Shown here in pieces: positions 1 through 16,037 of a DNA stretch of 64,000 nucleotides. Position 1 is the first letter of the stretch, and each line of letters starts with the position of its first letter. Source of the stretch: Actinomycetes bacterium (GTDB lineage: Bacteria; Actinomycetota; Actinomycetes; Mycobacteriales; Mycobacteriaceae); NCBI GenBank assembly GCA_029780675.1, contig JAKOYE010000074.1:1-64000 (forward strand). The letters run 5' to 3'. The notes beneath the pieces are model-generated. The model made no database searches, was not told where the DNA came from, and saw only the letters and a program-made list of their open reading frames with translations. The position numbers and the translations under genes are program-made.

Positions 1-2
1 TG

Positions 3-1541
3 TTCTTCCTGATGTTCGCCCCGACGAAATGGGTGCACCACTTCGGGTTGTTCGCCGCGGTTGGTGCGGCCATGGCGGCGCTCGCCACCGTCCTGGTGTC
101 ACCGGCGGTGCTGCGGTGGTCGCGCAACCGGATGACGGTCGTGACGGCGGTGCTGTTCCTGCTGGCGCTGACCTTCGCCACCACCAACGGATGGTGGTAC
201 GTCTCCAGTTACGGGGTGCCGTTCAACAACGCGATGCCGCGGATCGGCGGCGTCACCGTCAGCGCGATACTGCTCGCGCTGTTCGGGGTGGCCGCCCTCT
301 ACACCGTCTGGCTGCACTTCAGTGGTGCCGAACGCGGGGAGGGCCGCATCGCCCGAGCGGTCACCACCGCACCCATCGCCGTCGCCGCGGGTCTGATGGT
401 GGTGGTGAACATCGCCTCGATGACCGCGGGCATCATTCGGCAGTACCCCACCTACTCAAACGGCTGGGCCAACGTCCGAGCGTTCGCCGGCGGCTGCGGT
501 CTCGCCGATGATGTTCTCGTCGAACCGGATCCCAACGCCGGTTTCCTGACCGCGCTCCCCGGCAGGTACGGGCCGCTGGGGCCGCTCGGCGGACTGGGTC
601 CGGTCGGGTTCTCGCCTAACGGGTTACCGGAGAAGATCGTGGCCGAGGCGATCCGGGTCAACAACCCGATGCCCGGGGTCGACCACGACTGGGAGGGTCC
701 GTTCACGCTGAGTACCCCGGGCGTCAACGGTTCGACAGTTCCGCTGCCGTACCAACTGGACCCCGCACGGGTTCCGGTGGCGGGCAGCTACTCCGGCAAC
801 TCTCAGCAGGAGAGCGTGCTGACGTCGGCCTGGTACGGGTTGCCGCCCAGCGACTCCGACCATCCGCTGGTGGTGGTCACCGCCGCCGGGACCATCGCCG
901 GGAACAGCGTCCTCAACGACCGGACCGACGGCCAGACGGTCGTCCTCGAATACGGTCGGCCCGGCCCTGACGCCACTCCGGTGGCGGCCGGCCGGGTCGA
1001 ACCCTATGACCTCGGCCCGGCCCCGTCATGGCGCAATCTGCGGTTCGCGCGGTCGGCGATCCCCGCGGATGCCACCGCGGTCCGCATCGTGGCCCAGGAC
1101 AAGTCGCTGTCGCTGGGGGACTGGGTTGCCGTCACTCCGCCACGGGTTCCGGAGCTGTCGACCCTGCAGGAGTACGTCGGGTCGACCCAGCCGGTGTTGA
1201 TGGACTGGGCGGTCGGGATGGCCTTCCCCTGTCAGCAGCCGATGCTGCACTCCGACGGTGTCACCGAGGTTCCGCGCTTCCGAATCACCCCGGACTACAC
1301 CGCCAAGAAACAGGACACCGACACCTGGCAGGACGGCCGCAACGGCGGCCTGCTGGGGATCAGCGACCTGCTCCTGCGGGCGCACGTGATGGCGACCTAC
1401 CTGTCCCACGACTGGGGCCGGGACTGGGGTTCGCTGCGGAAGTTCGACACCATCGTCGACGCCCAGCCGGCGGAGTTGGAGTTGGGCGCCGCGACCCGCA
1501 GCGGACTGTGGAGCCCGGGGAAGATCCGGATCAAGGCCTGA
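3..1541 (+). CDS. embB: Arabinosyltransferase, C-terminal part (5' end outside window)
   Basis: This is the C-terminal half of a GT-C arabinosyltransferase of the Emb family, which adds arabinofuranose from decaprenyl-phosphoarabinose to cell-wall arabinan. The reading frame is already open at base 3, and the motif APTKWVHHFG near the edge is the Emb signature (TPTKWTHHFG type) at the start of the last membrane block. After about four membrane helices comes the large extracytoplasmic carbohydrate-binding domain, ending SGLWSPGKIRI, which I recall as the EmbB terminus. EmbA and EmbC end differently, but the paralogue call rests on memory and on the neighbouring genes. The gene converges with the PTS gene across a 42-bp gap. 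Confidence 0.85.
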   Translation, partial: FFLMFAPTKWVHHFGLFAAVGAAMAALATVLVSPAVLRWSRNRMTVVTAVLFLLALTFATTNGWWYVSSYGVPFNNAMPRIGGVTVSAILLALFGVAALYTVWLHFSGAERGEGRIARAVTTAPIAVAAGLMVVVNIASMTAGIIRQYPTYSNGWANVRAFAGGCGLADDVLVEPDPNAGFLTALPGRYGPLGPLGGLGPVGFSPNGLPEKIVAEAIRVNNPMPGVDHDWEGPFTLSTPGVNGSTVPLPYQLDPARVPVAGSYSGNSQQESVLTSAWYGLPPSDSDHPLVVVTAAGTIAGNSVLNDRTDGQTVVLEYGRPGPDATPVAAGRVEPYDLGPAPSWRNLRFARSAIPADATAVRIVAQDKSLSLGDWVAVTPPRVPELSTLQEYVGSTQPVLMDWAVGMAFPCQQPMLHSDGVTEVPRFRITPDYTAKKQDTDTWQDGRNGGLLGISDLLLRAHVMATYLSHDWGRDWGSLRKFDTIVDAQPAELELGAATRSGLWSPGKIRIKA

Positions 1542-1569
1542 GTTCGGGCGGACCCGCCATCCGGGTCAC

Positions 1570-1583
1570 CCCGCGAATGCGGG
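1570..1583. terminator. Short hairpin between converging genes
   Basis: CCCGC-GAAT-GCGGG forms a 5-bp GC stem with a 4-nt loop in the 42-bp gap between the embB-like gene and the PTS gene. There is no T tract. It could serve either strand as a weak terminator. Confidence 0.3.
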
Positions 1584-3623
1584 TTACAGACCAGCCTCGG
1601 CGGGTTGTGCGGCCGGGGCCAACCGCAGCAGCGGATCACCGACGGCGACGGTCCCCTCCGCGGCGGCGGTGACCGAGCCGAACTTCCTGCCGTTGAGCAC
1701 GATCACCGGTGTCACCAGCGAGTAGCCGGCTTCTTCGATGATCGTGCGGTCGAAGGTCACCAACGGCGTTCCGGCGGTGACCTTCTGGCCCTTGGTCACC
1801 TTCACATCGAAGCCCTCGCCCTTGAGCTGGACGGTGTCGATGCCGACGTGGATCAACAACTCGATGCCGCCGTCGAGAACCAGGCCGAAGGCATGGCCGC
1901 TGGGCTGAGCGGCGACCACCATGCCGCCGGCGGGGGCGAACACGGTGTCCCCGGTCGGCATGATGCCCACTCCGGGGCCCATGGTTCCCTTGCTGAACAC
2001 CGGGTCGGGAACCTCGCTCAGCGGCAGTACGGTGCCGGCCAGCGGTGCGGTGATCTCCAGGGTCTGCCCCGCATCGCCGGCGGCCTTGGTCTTCGCGGCC
2101 GCGATCAGCGTGCTGGCGCTGGCTCCGGCCATCGGCCCTTCCAGGTCCGCCACCGGCACTTCGGCCGCCTCCAGTTCGGCGGCGTCCTCCGGGTTGCGGT
2201 AACCGGAGAAGATCACCAGAACCATGGAGGTGACGAACGCGGCCAGCACCGCGACCGCGTACAGCCCCATGTTGGAGAACGCCGGGATGGTCAACAGCGA
2301 GGTGAAGACGAACGCCTTGGTGGTCACCCCACCGCCGATGCCGATGATCAGGCCGCCGACCAGGCAGCCGACCAGCATGCGCGGATAGATTCGCTTGAAC
2401 CGCAGGTGGATTCCGTACAGCGAGGGCTCGGAGATGCCGCCGAGCAGGCCGGCCGCCAAACCGCCCATCGCAGTCTGCCGCATCTGCTTGTCCCGCTCAC
2501 GCCAGGCCAGGAACAGCACACCGGCGGTGGCGCCGAAGCAGGCGAAGTTCCACGCGCCCATGGGGCCCTGGATGAAGTCGTAGCCCAGGGTCTGGATGTT
2601 CACCAGCATGATCGCGTTGATCGGCCAGTGCAGGCCCAGCGGCACCATGAACGGGTAGGCCAGCGGGATGAGGATCGCGAAGATCAGCGGCGAGAAATCG
2701 TTGACGGACTTCAGGAATCCGCCGAGAGCCGCACCGGTGTACACGCCGAGCGGGCCGATCAGGAAGGCCGTCAACGGGATCATGATCAGCATCGACAGGA
2801 ACGGCACGAAGATCAGCTGGATGTTCTCCGGGATGATGCGCTTGAGCAGCTTGTACAGCGGGCCGAGCGCGGCGGCCATCAGCAGCGGCGGGAACACCTG
2901 GGAGCTGTAGTTGAAGATGGTCAACGGCAGGCCGAGGACCTGGACGACGTCGACCTGGGAGCCGAAGACGTTCTTGGACTCGGTGAAATCCTTCAACGCG
3001 GCGAAGCCCGGCAGCATCACCACCGCCATGATCGCGAAGCCGACCCACGGGTCGGCGCCGAGTTTCTTCGCCGCGTTATAGGCGACCATCAGCGGCAGGA
3101 ACACGAACACGCTCTGCCAGCAGAGGTTGATGAACTGCCAGGTGGGGGACAGCTGACTCGATTCGCGCGGGTCCGCCCAGTTCGGGATGACGTCGAGCGT
3201 GCTCATCAGCGCCATGAAGGTGATGAACAGCGAGGCGCCGAGCAGGGCGCCCAGGATCGGGCGGAACGAGTCGGAGAGGAACTCGAAGAACGAGTCCAGC
3301 CAGGCGAACTTGCCGCGCGGCCCCTTGGCCCGGGCTGCGGCTTTCACCGCGGCGGCGTCGTCGGCTCCGCCGCCACCCATTCCCGGCAGCGCCTTGATGT
3401 CGTTGTAGACGCTCTGCACCGCACCGCCGATGACGACCTGATAGCGGTTTCCCGCCTGTGGGACCGCGCCCATGACACCGGGGACGGCTTCGATGTCGGA
3501 CTGCTTGACGCCGGAGGCGTCCCGCAGTTGGAAGCGCAGTCGTGTCGCGCAGTGCGACAGGTCGACGATGTTCGCCGCACCGCCCACGCTCTTGACGATC
3601 TCCGCTGCGGTGGTAGAGCCCAT
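1584..3623 (-). CDS. PTS beta-glucoside-type sugar permease, EIIBCA fusion
   Basis: This 679-aa membrane permease takes up a sugar and phosphorylates it at the expense of PEP through HPr. Domain order is EIIB (about 1-85, phosphocysteine C25 in HCATRLRF), EIIC (about 110-475, roughly ten membrane segments) and EIIA (about 530-675, phosphohistidine H592 in IHVGIDT). The order and the EIIC sequence match the beta-glucoside (Bgl) class. The sugar cannot be read from sequence. The start is the second Met (MGSTTAAEIV); a 14-codon upstream extension carries no EIIB similarity. It lies 92 bp downstream of the kinase gene on the same strand, so it may be co-transcribed or have its own promoter. A PTS permease next to the emb genes is unusual. 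Confidence 0.88.
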   Translation of the reverse strand: MGSTTAAEIVKSVGGAANIVDLSHCATRLRFQLRDASGVKQSDIEAVPGVMGAVPQAGNRYQVVIGGAVQSVYNDIKALPGMGGGGADDAAAVKAAARAKGPRGKFAWLDSFFEFLSDSFRPILGALLGASLFITFMALMSTLDVIPNWADPRESSQLSPTWQFINLCWQSVFVFLPLMVAYNAAKKLGADPWVGFAIMAVVMLPGFAALKDFTESKNVFGSQVDVVQVLGLPLTIFNYSSQVFPPLLMAAALGPLYKLLKRIIPENIQLIFVPFLSMLIMIPLTAFLIGPLGVYTGAALGGFLKSVNDFSPLIFAILIPLAYPFMVPLGLHWPINAIMLVNIQTLGYDFIQGPMGAWNFACFGATAGVLFLAWRERDKQMRQTAMGGLAAGLLGGISEPSLYGIHLRFKRIYPRMLVGCLVGGLIIGIGGGVTTKAFVFTSLLTIPAFSNMGLYAVAVLAAFVTSMVLVIFSGYRNPEDAAELEAAEVPVADLEGPMAGASASTLIAAAKTKAAGDAGQTLEITAPLAGTVLPLSEVPDPVFSKGTMGPGVGIMPTGDTVFAPAGGMVVAAQPSGHAFGLVLDGGIELLIHVGIDTVQLKGEGFDVKVTKGQKVTAGTPLVTFDRTIIEEAGYSLVTPVIVLNGRKFGSVTAAAEGTVAVGDPLLRLAPAAQPAEAGL

Positions 3624-3715
3624 ATCCGACCCCTCAGGTTGTTGCACATGCCGGGCAAATGCCAAAGCAGGATGCTATCGGCGCAGGATGGCCACGTCTG
3701 CGGTTTGACCGCTAA

Positions 3716-4954
3716 CTACGGTCCGGCGGAGGGGTCCGGCGCCGGTGTCGGTGTCGCGACGGACGCTGTCCGCAGCCGTTCCGGCTGCAGTGACCACACG
3801 GTGTCATCCGGTTGGTTGCTGTCGCGCGCGCAATAGGCGGGGGAGCCGTCCTCGGTCACCGCGGCGGCCCCGAGAACGGCGCAGTCCGCACCCATGACGA
3901 CCACCGGCAGATCCATCCGGCCCGCCACCGCCGGCGGAGGCGCGGTGGTGGTCGCCCCGGACGGTGCGTTGTGGCCGGCCGGATGGTGCGCGATCTTCAC
4001 CGCCGCGAAGACCGCCGCGGCCAGGCCGACCGTCACCACACCAGCCGCCGTGAGGACGGTGGCCCGCCGCCGCGGCGGCGGTGCCGCTCGGCGGTGCCGC
4101 GCCGCACCGGTGCCGGGGACGAGGGCGTCGCGCAGGGCTGCGGCGAAGTCCGAGCAGGTCTCGTACCGGGACCGGGGGTTCTTCGCCAGCGCCTTGGCGA
4201 ACACCGGACCGAACTGGCTCAGATCGGGCCGGGCCTCGGCGACGGCCGGCGGCGGCGCACTGAGGTGCTGGCTGATCACGATGGCCGGGTTGGTGGCGGT
4301 GAACGGAGCCGTGCCGGTGAGCAGGTGATAGGCGGTCGCGGCCAGCGCGTACTGGTCGGCGTGGCCGTCGATCTCGTCACCCATGAGTTGCTCGGGCGCG
4401 GCGTAGGTGACGGTGCCGACGGTCATGTCCACACCGGTCAGGTTGTTCTCCTTGCCGATCCAGCGCGCGACGCCGAAGTCGGCGAGCATGACCCGCTTCT
4501 CCCCGCTGTCGGGTGAGCCGATCAGGATGTTGGCGGGTTTGATGTCGCGGTGCAGCACCCCGCGGCTATGCGCATAGTCCAGGGCGGCGGCCACGCCCGC
4601 CACGATGTCCACCAGTTCGGCCGCCGGGATGCCATGGGGGTACAGATCGGCCAGGAGATGGGCGGCGTCGGTGCCGTCGACGAACTCCATCGCGATCCAC
4701 AACTGACCCTCGAAGTCGCCACGGTCGTAGATGGTGACGATATTCGGGTGGTTCAGGGTGGACGCCATCTCGGCCTCCAGATTGAACCGCTGCCGGAACT
4801 CCTCGTCTGAGGACACCGCGGGTCCGAGCACCTTGAGGGCATCCCTGCGGGGCAGGCGCGGATGGTGGGCCAGGAACACCTCACCCATGCCGCCGGCCCC
4901 GAGGACGCGCAGGATCGTGTAGCCGGCGAAGACCTGGCCGTCGGCGAGCGGCAT
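3716..4954 (-). CDS. Receptor-type Ser/Thr protein kinase, PknF-like
   Basis: This 412-aa Hanks-type kinase is anchored in the plasma membrane. Visible are the glycine loop GAGGMGEV (19-26), lysine K41, the catalytic loop HRDIKPAN (135-142) and the DFG motif (159-161). A Pro/Arg-rich juxtamembrane stretch follows, then one membrane helix (about 297-318) and an extracytoplasmic tail of about 95 residues with two or more cysteines. The N-terminus ([27 protein letters not shown]) is close to M. tuberculosis PknF. It begins only 11 bp after the SalK-like gene, which itself begins 10 bp after accD4. It is therefore likely the last or second-last cistron of the fadD32-pks13-accD4 transcript. Its substrates are not shown by the sequence. 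Confidence 0.92.
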   Translation of the reverse strand: MPLADGQVFAGYTILRVLGAGGMGEVFLAHHPRLPRRDALKVLGPAVSSDEEFRQRFNLEAEMASTLNHPNIVTIYDRGDFEGQLWIAMEFVDGTDAAHLLADLYPHGIPAAELVDIVAGVAAALDYAHSRGVLHRDIKPANILIGSPDSGEKRVMLADFGVARWIGKENNLTGVDMTVGTVTYAAPEQLMGDEIDGHADQYALAATAYHLLTGTAPFTATNPAIVISQHLSAPPPAVAEARPDLSQFGPVFAKALAKNPRSRYETCSDFAAALRDALVPGTGAARHRRAAPPPRRRATVLTAAGVVTVGLAAAVFAAVKIAHHPAGHNAPSGATTTAPPPAVAGRMDLPVVVMGADCAVLGAAAVTEDGSPAYCARDSNQPDDTVWSLQPERLRTASVATPTPAPDPSAGP

Positions 4955-4965
4955 CGGTGTCCGGT

Positions 4966-5715
4966 TCAGCCGGGGACGTTGGCCTTGAGGGTGACCAGCG
5001 CGCCGGTGGTCAGCCGGGCCAGTTCGGTGATCTCCGCGGAGTCCAGGGCGGCTTCGAAGATCTCGGTCATGCGCCGGTTCGTCACCGCCTCCACCTCGGT
5101 GTAGAGGTGCCTCTTGGCTCCGCCGTCGGGGAACGGCTCGGCCCAGCCGAACATCCGGGTGTAGGTCTCGTCATGGCTGATCATGTGGGCTTCCACCGGG
5201 CTCAACCCGGACAGGCTCAGCGCGTTGAAGTGGACGTCACCCCGCAGTTCCCGAAGTACGTGCATCATCTGCATGGCGCTGGCGGCATCGTCGTCCGCCA
5301 GCGGCATCGCCCGCCAGCCGGCGTACAGCGGCAATCTCGGGGTGTCCGTGGCGTCGACGATCTTCGCGCCCAACTCGGCGATCCTGGCCGGCCCCTCGGC
5401 TCCGGTCAGGTACGTGCGGCCGAACTCGGCGATCTGATCCCAGTAGACCTCGGCGGCGCCGATGGCGCCGCGCACGGCGACGCCCTCGTCCCACAGCGCG
5501 CCGAGCATCGTCGGCTCGAAGACGGCGAACACCGAGGCGACGGTGGCGCCGGTGGCGTCACCGAGCACGCCGCCGCGGCCGGCGACGTATCCGGCCAGGG
5601 GGTTCGTGTAGCCCTGGGCGATGCTGCCGGCGAAGGTCTCCGGGTGCAGCATGAAGATGCCGATCGCCTCCCCGATCGCCGCGCCGGCCTCGCGAGTGGC
5701 TTCACTGGAATTCAT
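4966..5715 (-). CDS. SCO6745/SalK-like HTH_67 family protein
   Basis: This 249-aa soluble, mostly helical protein resembles the SCO6745/SalK family of actinobacteria, judged from memory of its general pattern (a His-rich helical N-terminal half, then [16 protein letters not shown] and NRRMTEIFE). The family's biochemical role is not established. The ATG at 5715 is chosen because AAGGGGA lies just upstream, overlapping the accD4 stop region. A longer version would run back into accD4. It lies 10 bp behind accD4 and 11 bp before the kinase, so it is most likely part of the mycolate condensation transcript. No signal peptide or membrane segment is visible. Confidence 0.7.
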   Translation of the reverse strand: MNSSEATREAGAAIGEAIGIFMLHPETFAGSIAQGYTNPLAGYVAGRGGVLGDATGATVASVFAVFEPTMLGALWDEGVAVRGAIGAAEVYWDQIAEFGRTYLTGAEGPARIAELGAKIVDATDTPRLPLYAGWRAMPLADDDAASAMQMMHVLRELRGDVHFNALSLSGLSPVEAHMISHDETYTRMFGWAEPFPDGGAKRHLYTEVEAVTNRRMTEIFEAALDSAEITELARLTTGALVTLKANVPG

Positions 5716-5725
5716 GGCGGTCCCC

Positions 5726-7272
5726 TTAGATCGGAATGAGCCCGTGCTTGCGTTGCACACGCTGAATCTGCTTGTCCCGCAACAGCCGCATCGACTTGCG
5801 CAGCAGCAGCCGGGTCTGGTGCGGTTCGATGACCGCGTCGATGAAGCCGCGCTCAGCGGCGATGTACGGGATCGCCATGTTGAGGTTGTACCCCTCGATG
5901 AAATCGGCCCGGATCTTCTGCACCTCGGGCGCGGTGGGGTCGGGGAACCGCTTCACCAGCAGCTGGGCGGCGCCCTCCGCGCCGATGACGGCAATCCGGG
6001 CGGTGGGCCAGGCGAAGTTCAGGTCGGCGGTGAGCTGCTTGGACCCCATTACCGCGTAGGCGCCGCCGTAGGACTTGCGGATCGTCAGCGTCACCTTCGG
6101 TACGTCGGCCTCGACGACGGCGTAGAGGAACCGCCCGCCGCGCTTGATGATGCCGTTCTTCTCCTGCTCGACACCGGGCAGGAATCCGGGGGTGTCGACG
6201 ACGAACACCAAGGGCACGTTGAACGAGTCGCAGAACCGGACGAACCGGGCGGCCTTGTCGGAGGCCTCGTTGTCGATGGCGCCGGACATGTGCATCGGCT
6301 GGTTGGCGACGACGCCCACCGGACGGCCGTCGACCCGGGCGAACCCGGTGATGATCGCCTGGCCGGCCTGGGCGGCCACATCGAGGAAGTCGCCGTCGTC
6401 GAAGATCCGGATCAGGATCTCGTGCATGTCGTAAGCCGTGTTGTCGGCGTCGGGAACGAGGCTGTCGAGTTCGAGATCGTGGGGGGTGATCTCCGGTTCC
6501 AGTCCGGGGTTGATCACCGGCGGGTCGTCGAAGGTGTTGGCCGGCAGGAACTCCAGGAAGTCGCGGACGTAGTCGAAGGCGGCCTTCTCGGAGTCGACGA
6601 CCTGGTGGATGTTGCCGTAGCGGGCCTGGTAGTCGGCACCGCCGAGTTCGTCGAGGCTGACCTCCTCGCCGGTGACGTCCTTGATGACGTCGGGGCCGGT
6701 GACGAACATGTAGCCCTGATCGCGCACCGCGACGATCAGGTCGGTCTGGATGGGGGAGTAGACCGCGCCGCCGGCGCACTTGCCGAGGATGATCGAGATC
6801 TGCGGCACGATGCCGCTGAGCAGTTCGTGGCGCCGGCCGAGTTCGGCGTACCAGGCCAGCGAGGTGACCGCGTCCTGGATCCGGGCGCCGCCGGAGTCGT
6901 TGATACCGATGATCGGGCAGCCGACCATGGCCACCCACTCCATCAGACGGGCCACCTTCCGGCCGAACATCTCCCCGACCGAACCGCCGAACACGGTCTG
7001 GTCGTGGGAGAACACCCCGACCGGGCGGCCGTTGATGGTGCCGTGGCCGGTGACCACACCGTCCCCGTACAGGGCGTTCGGGTCACCAGGGGTACGGGCC
7101 AGTGCGCCGATCTCCAGGAAGCTGCCCGGATCCAGCAGAGCGTGGATGCGGGCCCGCGCACTGGGGATACCGCGCTTGTCGCGTTTGGCGGCCGCCGCCG
7201 CACCGCCGGGCTCTTTGGCCAGTTCCAGCTTCTCGCGTAGTTCGGCCAGCAGTTCGGCGGTCGGCTTCTCGG

Positions 7273-7276
<4 letters not shown>
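5726..7276 (-). CDS. accD4: Acyl-CoA carboxylase carboxyltransferase beta subunit AccD4
   Basis: This 516-aa carboxyltransferase works with the biotinylated alpha subunit AccA3 and AccD5/AccE5. It carboxylates the long-chain acyl-CoA that becomes the alpha-branch of mycolic acids, giving Pks13 its extender. Both crotonase-fold halves are present (about 25-270 and 290-510), with glycine-rich oxyanion segments such as DSGGARIQ and [12 protein letters not shown]. Similarity to M. tuberculosis AccD4 (522 aa) is near end to end. The start is the GTG at 7276, whose GTGA overlaps the pks13 stop by 4 bp and implies translational coupling. A longer ORF upstream of this GTG runs through pks13 and is spurious. 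Confidence 0.96.
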
Positions 7277-12777
<5,501 letters not shown>

Positions 12778-12825
12778 GGGTCCTTCGGGGTGCGGGGATC
12801 GCCTCGGGCGATCACCAGTGGGGGA

Positions 12826-14718
12826 TCAGTCCGACGCGTCGGGGAAGGCGTTGGCGGTCTTCCCGGTGCGCAGGCTGCCGTCGAGGTAGGCCGAGCGGCA
12901 GGCGCGTCGCCCGATCTTGCCGCTGGAGGTGCGGGGGATCGCCCCGGCCGGGGTGAGCAGCACATCGCGCACGGTGACACCGTGGCGCACGGCGATGGCC
13001 GCCCGGATGGCGTCGGCGACCTGCCCGATCTCCATCTTGTGGGAGCCGGGCGCGCGCTCGGCGACGATCACCAACTGCTCGGAGGTGTCCGACGGGTCGC
13101 GCTTGAGACCGGCGTGCGCGTCGGCGAACACCTCGTCGGGCAGTTGGTTGGCCGGTACCGAGAAGGCCGCGGCGAAGCCCGTGCGCACCGCTTTGGAGGC
13201 CTCCTGCGCGGAGAACTCCAAATCCTGCGGGTAATGGTTGCGGCCGTCGATGATCACCAGATCCTTGGTGCGCCCGGTGATGTACAACTCGCCGTCGTGG
13301 TAGGCGCCGAGGTCGCCGGTGCGGACCCAGGTGGCGTCGTCGGCCGCGCCCTCGGCGTGCGACGGGCTGGTCCGCGACTTCAGCGTGTTCTGGAACGTCT
13401 CGACGGTCTTTTCCGGCTTGTTCCAGTAGCCGGTGCCCATGTTCATACCGCTGATCCAGATCTCGCCGATCTGGCCGTCGGGCAGTTCGCTGGCGGTGTC
13501 GTGATCGACGATGACCGCCCATTCGCCGACACCGATCTTGCCGGCGCCGGCCTGGGCCACCGCCTTCGGGGAGTCGTCGGGCACCGGCACGAACCGTCCG
13601 GCGTTCAGCTCGTCGCGGTCGACGGAGATGATCGTCGGCTCGTCCGAGGACGGGGTGGTCGAGACGAACAGGGTCGCCTCGGCGAGACCGTACGACGGCT
13701 TGATGGCCTTGGGCTGGAAGCCGAACGGCCCGAACGCCTTGTTGAACCGGGCGACCGTCGCCGCCGATATCGGCTCGCTGCCGTTGAGGATGGCCTTGAC
13801 GTTGGACAGGTCCAGCGGCTCCTCGCCCTCCTTGGGAACCCCGCGGGCCGCGGCGTGGTCGAAGGCGAAGTTCGGGGCCACCGAGATGGTGCCGCCGGTG
13901 TCGCCGGGCTGCCGGGCGATCTCACGCATCCAGCGGATCGGGCGCCGGACGAACGCCGCCGGGGTCATGAAGGTGAAGTAGTGGCCGATCATCGCCGGCA
14001 GCAGCGCGGTGACCAGGCCCATGTCGTGGAAGAACGGCAGCCACGACACCCCGCGGTCGGCCTCCTCGCCCTCCAGCGCCTCGATCACCTGGACCACGTT
14101 GGTGGCCAGGTTGAGATGGGTGATCTGGACGCCGGTGGGGATCCGGGTGGAACCGGAGGTGTACTGCAGATAGGCGATGGTGTCCTCGTTGACCACCTGG
14201 GTGTGCTCCCAGGTCGCCCCGACCTCGATCGGGACGGCGTCGACGGCGATGACGCGGGGACGCTCCTTGGCCGGGCGGGAGCGGAAGAACTTGCGTACCC
14301 CTTCGGCGGCTTCGGTGGTGGTCAGGATGGCCGAGGGGGTGCAGTCGTCGAGCACGGCGTGCAGACGGCCGACGTGGCCGGGTTCGGACGGGTCGAACAG
14401 CGGTACCGCGATGCGGCCGGAGTACAGCGTGCCGAAAAAGGCCACGAGGTAGTCGAGGTTCTGCGGGCACAGAATCGCCACCCGGTCGCCCGGTTGGGTG
14501 ACCTGCTGCAGTCGGGCGCCGACCGCCCGGTTGCGCGCGCCGAACTCGTTCCAGCGCAGTTCGCGGGCGATGCCGTCGCGTTCGGTGGAGAAGTCCAGAA
14601 ACCGGTAGGCCAGCTTGTCGCCGCGCACCTTGGCCCAGCGTTCGACATGCTTGACCAGGCTGGCACCTTCGGGGAAGGTGATCCGCCCGTCCTTGATGAA
14701 CGGGTTATGGAACGGCAT
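12826..14718 (-). CDS. fadD32: Long-chain fatty acyl-AMP ligase FadD32
   Basis: This 630-aa enzyme activates meromycolic acids as acyl-adenylates and loads them on the N-terminal ACP of Pks13. It belongs to the fatty acyl-AMP ligase (FAAL) group of the ANL superfamily. Visible motifs are the AMP-binding loop [11 protein letters not shown], the region [15 protein letters not shown], the hinge-side VRTGDLG and a C-terminal [10 protein letters not shown] lysine segment. The start [11 protein letters not shown] matches M. tuberculosis FadD32 and has CAGGAGAG just upstream. It is the first gene of the operon with pks13 (48-bp gap) and accD4, served by a promoter candidate about 200 bp upstream. 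Confidence 0.96.
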   Translation of the reverse strand: MPFHNPFIKDGRITFPEGASLVKHVERWAKVRGDKLAYRFLDFSTERDGIARELRWNEFGARNRAVGARLQQVTQPGDRVAILCPQNLDYLVAFFGTLYSGRIAVPLFDPSEPGHVGRLHAVLDDCTPSAILTTTEAAEGVRKFFRSRPAKERPRVIAVDAVPIEVGATWEHTQVVNEDTIAYLQYTSGSTRIPTGVQITHLNLATNVVQVIEALEGEEADRGVSWLPFFHDMGLVTALLPAMIGHYFTFMTPAAFVRRPIRWMREIARQPGDTGGTISVAPNFAFDHAAARGVPKEGEEPLDLSNVKAILNGSEPISAATVARFNKAFGPFGFQPKAIKPSYGLAEATLFVSTTPSSDEPTIISVDRDELNAGRFVPVPDDSPKAVAQAGAGKIGVGEWAVIVDHDTASELPDGQIGEIWISGMNMGTGYWNKPEKTVETFQNTLKSRTSPSHAEGAADDATWVRTGDLGAYHDGELYITGRTKDLVIIDGRNHYPQDLEFSAQEASKAVRTGFAAAFSVPANQLPDEVFADAHAGLKRDPSDTSEQLVIVAERAPGSHKMEIGQVADAIRAAIAVRHGVTVRDVLLTPAGAIPRTSSGKIGRRACRSAYLDGSLRTGKTANAFPDASD

Positions 14719-14914
14719 ACCACTCTCCTGTCAGACCGCGGTCTCTGTCGGGTCTGTCGCGCCCTGGCGGCGCGTCCCGGCTTTCGTCGTGTCGTGGTCG
14801 CAAACCACACAGATGGTACCGACGTGCGGGCGACCACAGTTGGCCCCGACCGGATCGGTTGAGTCGACCGCACCGGCCGTCGGACCAGCGTTCTCGGCCC
14901 TTATTGTCCTCTTA

Positions 14915-14943
14915 ATGTTAGGCGGCGGGGCCATCTTGACCAA
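14915..14943 (-). promoter_or_regulatory. SigA-type promoter candidate for fadD32-pks13-accD4
   Basis: Read on the minus strand, TTGGTC (14943-14938), a 17-bp spacer and TAACAT (14920-14915) match mycobacterial -35 and -10 elements at ideal spacing. Transcription would begin near 14,908 and leave an untranslated leader of about 190 nt before fadD32. The rest of the 260-bp gap shows no gene. Confidence 0.6.
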
Positions 14944-14978
14944 ATTGCGTCGCTGAGGATGCGCGACCGCAATACCGG

Positions 14979-16034
14979 TCAGCCGTGGGGCGGGCGGGGG
15001 GCGTTCTCGATCAGGCCCCGGGCCCAGTTCAGCGCCCACAGCGTGGCTGGTTGACCTTCGAGGTTCCAGAACTGCGGGGTGTTGTAGAAGGCGTGGACGG
15101 GTTGACCGGCGCCGCCGGCAAGTACGCCCAGGGTCTCCGGCAGGTTGGCGATGTTGAACGCCGACTGGGGCGCGGCGCAGATAAGGTCGCCGGCCGCGCA
15201 GATCTGGAATGTCCGGTTGTTGAGCGCGCCGAATCCGCCCGGCCGCTCACCGCTCATCGTCAGCCCGAGCGCCGACAGGGTCGGAACCTCCTGCAGGGTG
15301 ATCTCCGCGCCCTGGCCGGGCGCGTTGGGACCGACTTCCTGTCCTATTCCCGGCTGTCGCCGACCGTCGGCGATCAGCGTGACACCGAGGACCAGGTCCT
15401 CGTCCACCGGTCCGCGGCCGTTGCCGATGTCGCTGGCCAGATCGCCGGCGATGACCGCGCCCTGGGAAAAGCCCACGATGACGTAACTGGTCAGCGGGCA
15501 GCGGTCGTTCATCTCCGTCATCGCCCGCACCGCCGCCCGGGTGCCCTCGGCGCGGCTGTCGTTGTAGGACATTTGTTTGTCCGCCGAGAGCGGATTATGG
15601 AACTGCGCGGTGTACGGGACGGTGTAGACCTGCAGCCGGTCGGCGCCGAACTCCGCCGAAATCGGGCGGGTTACGTTGAGCAGCAACGCGATCGGGAACT
15701 GTCCCGGGTTGAGCGGATCGTCGGTGGGTGAGGACTCCCAGGTGCCGGGGATCGCGATCATGTTCACATCCGGGCAACTGGCGTCCTGGAACGCCGGCCG
15801 GGGCTTCTTGCCCGGCTGGGTCGTGGTCGGCGGCACCGCCGTCGGGGGGATGGCGGTGGTCGACGGTTCCGGCCGGCGGATCACAATCACGATGATCGCC
15901 ACCACAAGGGCGACGACGACGGCGACCGCTCCGGCGGCGATCAGCGCGAGGATGCGATGCCGCCGCCGGCGACGGGCGTTGTTGGCTCCGGCCGCGGCCT
16001 TGCGCTGGGTCTTGCGTGTGTGATCCCGTGCCAT
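14979..16034 (-). CDS. Cutinase-like lipase/thioesterase, Rv3802c homologue
   Basis: This 351-aa membrane-anchored alpha/beta hydrolase has a cutinase fold. Rv3802c has phospholipase and thioesterase activity and is essential for envelope biogenesis in M. tuberculosis. A basic N-terminus ([12 protein letters not shown]) precedes one membrane helix (about 27-52) and a Pro/Thr linker. The catalytic domain carries the nucleophile S190 in GFSQGA, then GDLICAAP and a C-terminal His segment (VHAFYN). Cysteines typical of cutinases are present. It starts 3 bp after the stop of the lipoprotein gene upstream, so the two form an operon between fadD32 and fbpD. Confidence 0.9.
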   Translation of the reverse strand: MARDHTRKTQRKAAAGANNARRRRRHRILALIAAGAVAVVVALVVAIIVIVIRRPEPSTTAIPPTAVPPTTTQPGKKPRPAFQDASCPDVNMIAIPGTWESSPTDDPLNPGQFPIALLLNVTRPISAEFGADRLQVYTVPYTAQFHNPLSADKQMSYNDSRAEGTRAAVRAMTEMNDRCPLTSYVIVGFSQGAVIAGDLASDIGNGRGPVDEDLVLGVTLIADGRRQPGIGQEVGPNAPGQGAEITLQEVPTLSALGLTMSGERPGGFGALNNRTFQICAAGDLICAAPQSAFNIANLPETLGVLAGGAGQPVHAFYNTPQFWNLEGQPATLWALNWARGLIENAPRPPHG

Positions 16035-16037
16035 GGC

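Noticed and set aside
1605..3836. 743-codon plus-strand frame opposite the PTS gene
   Set aside because: Composition is the typical antisense His/Gly/Arg/Asp mix; the PTS protein on the other strand has clear domains and active-site residues.
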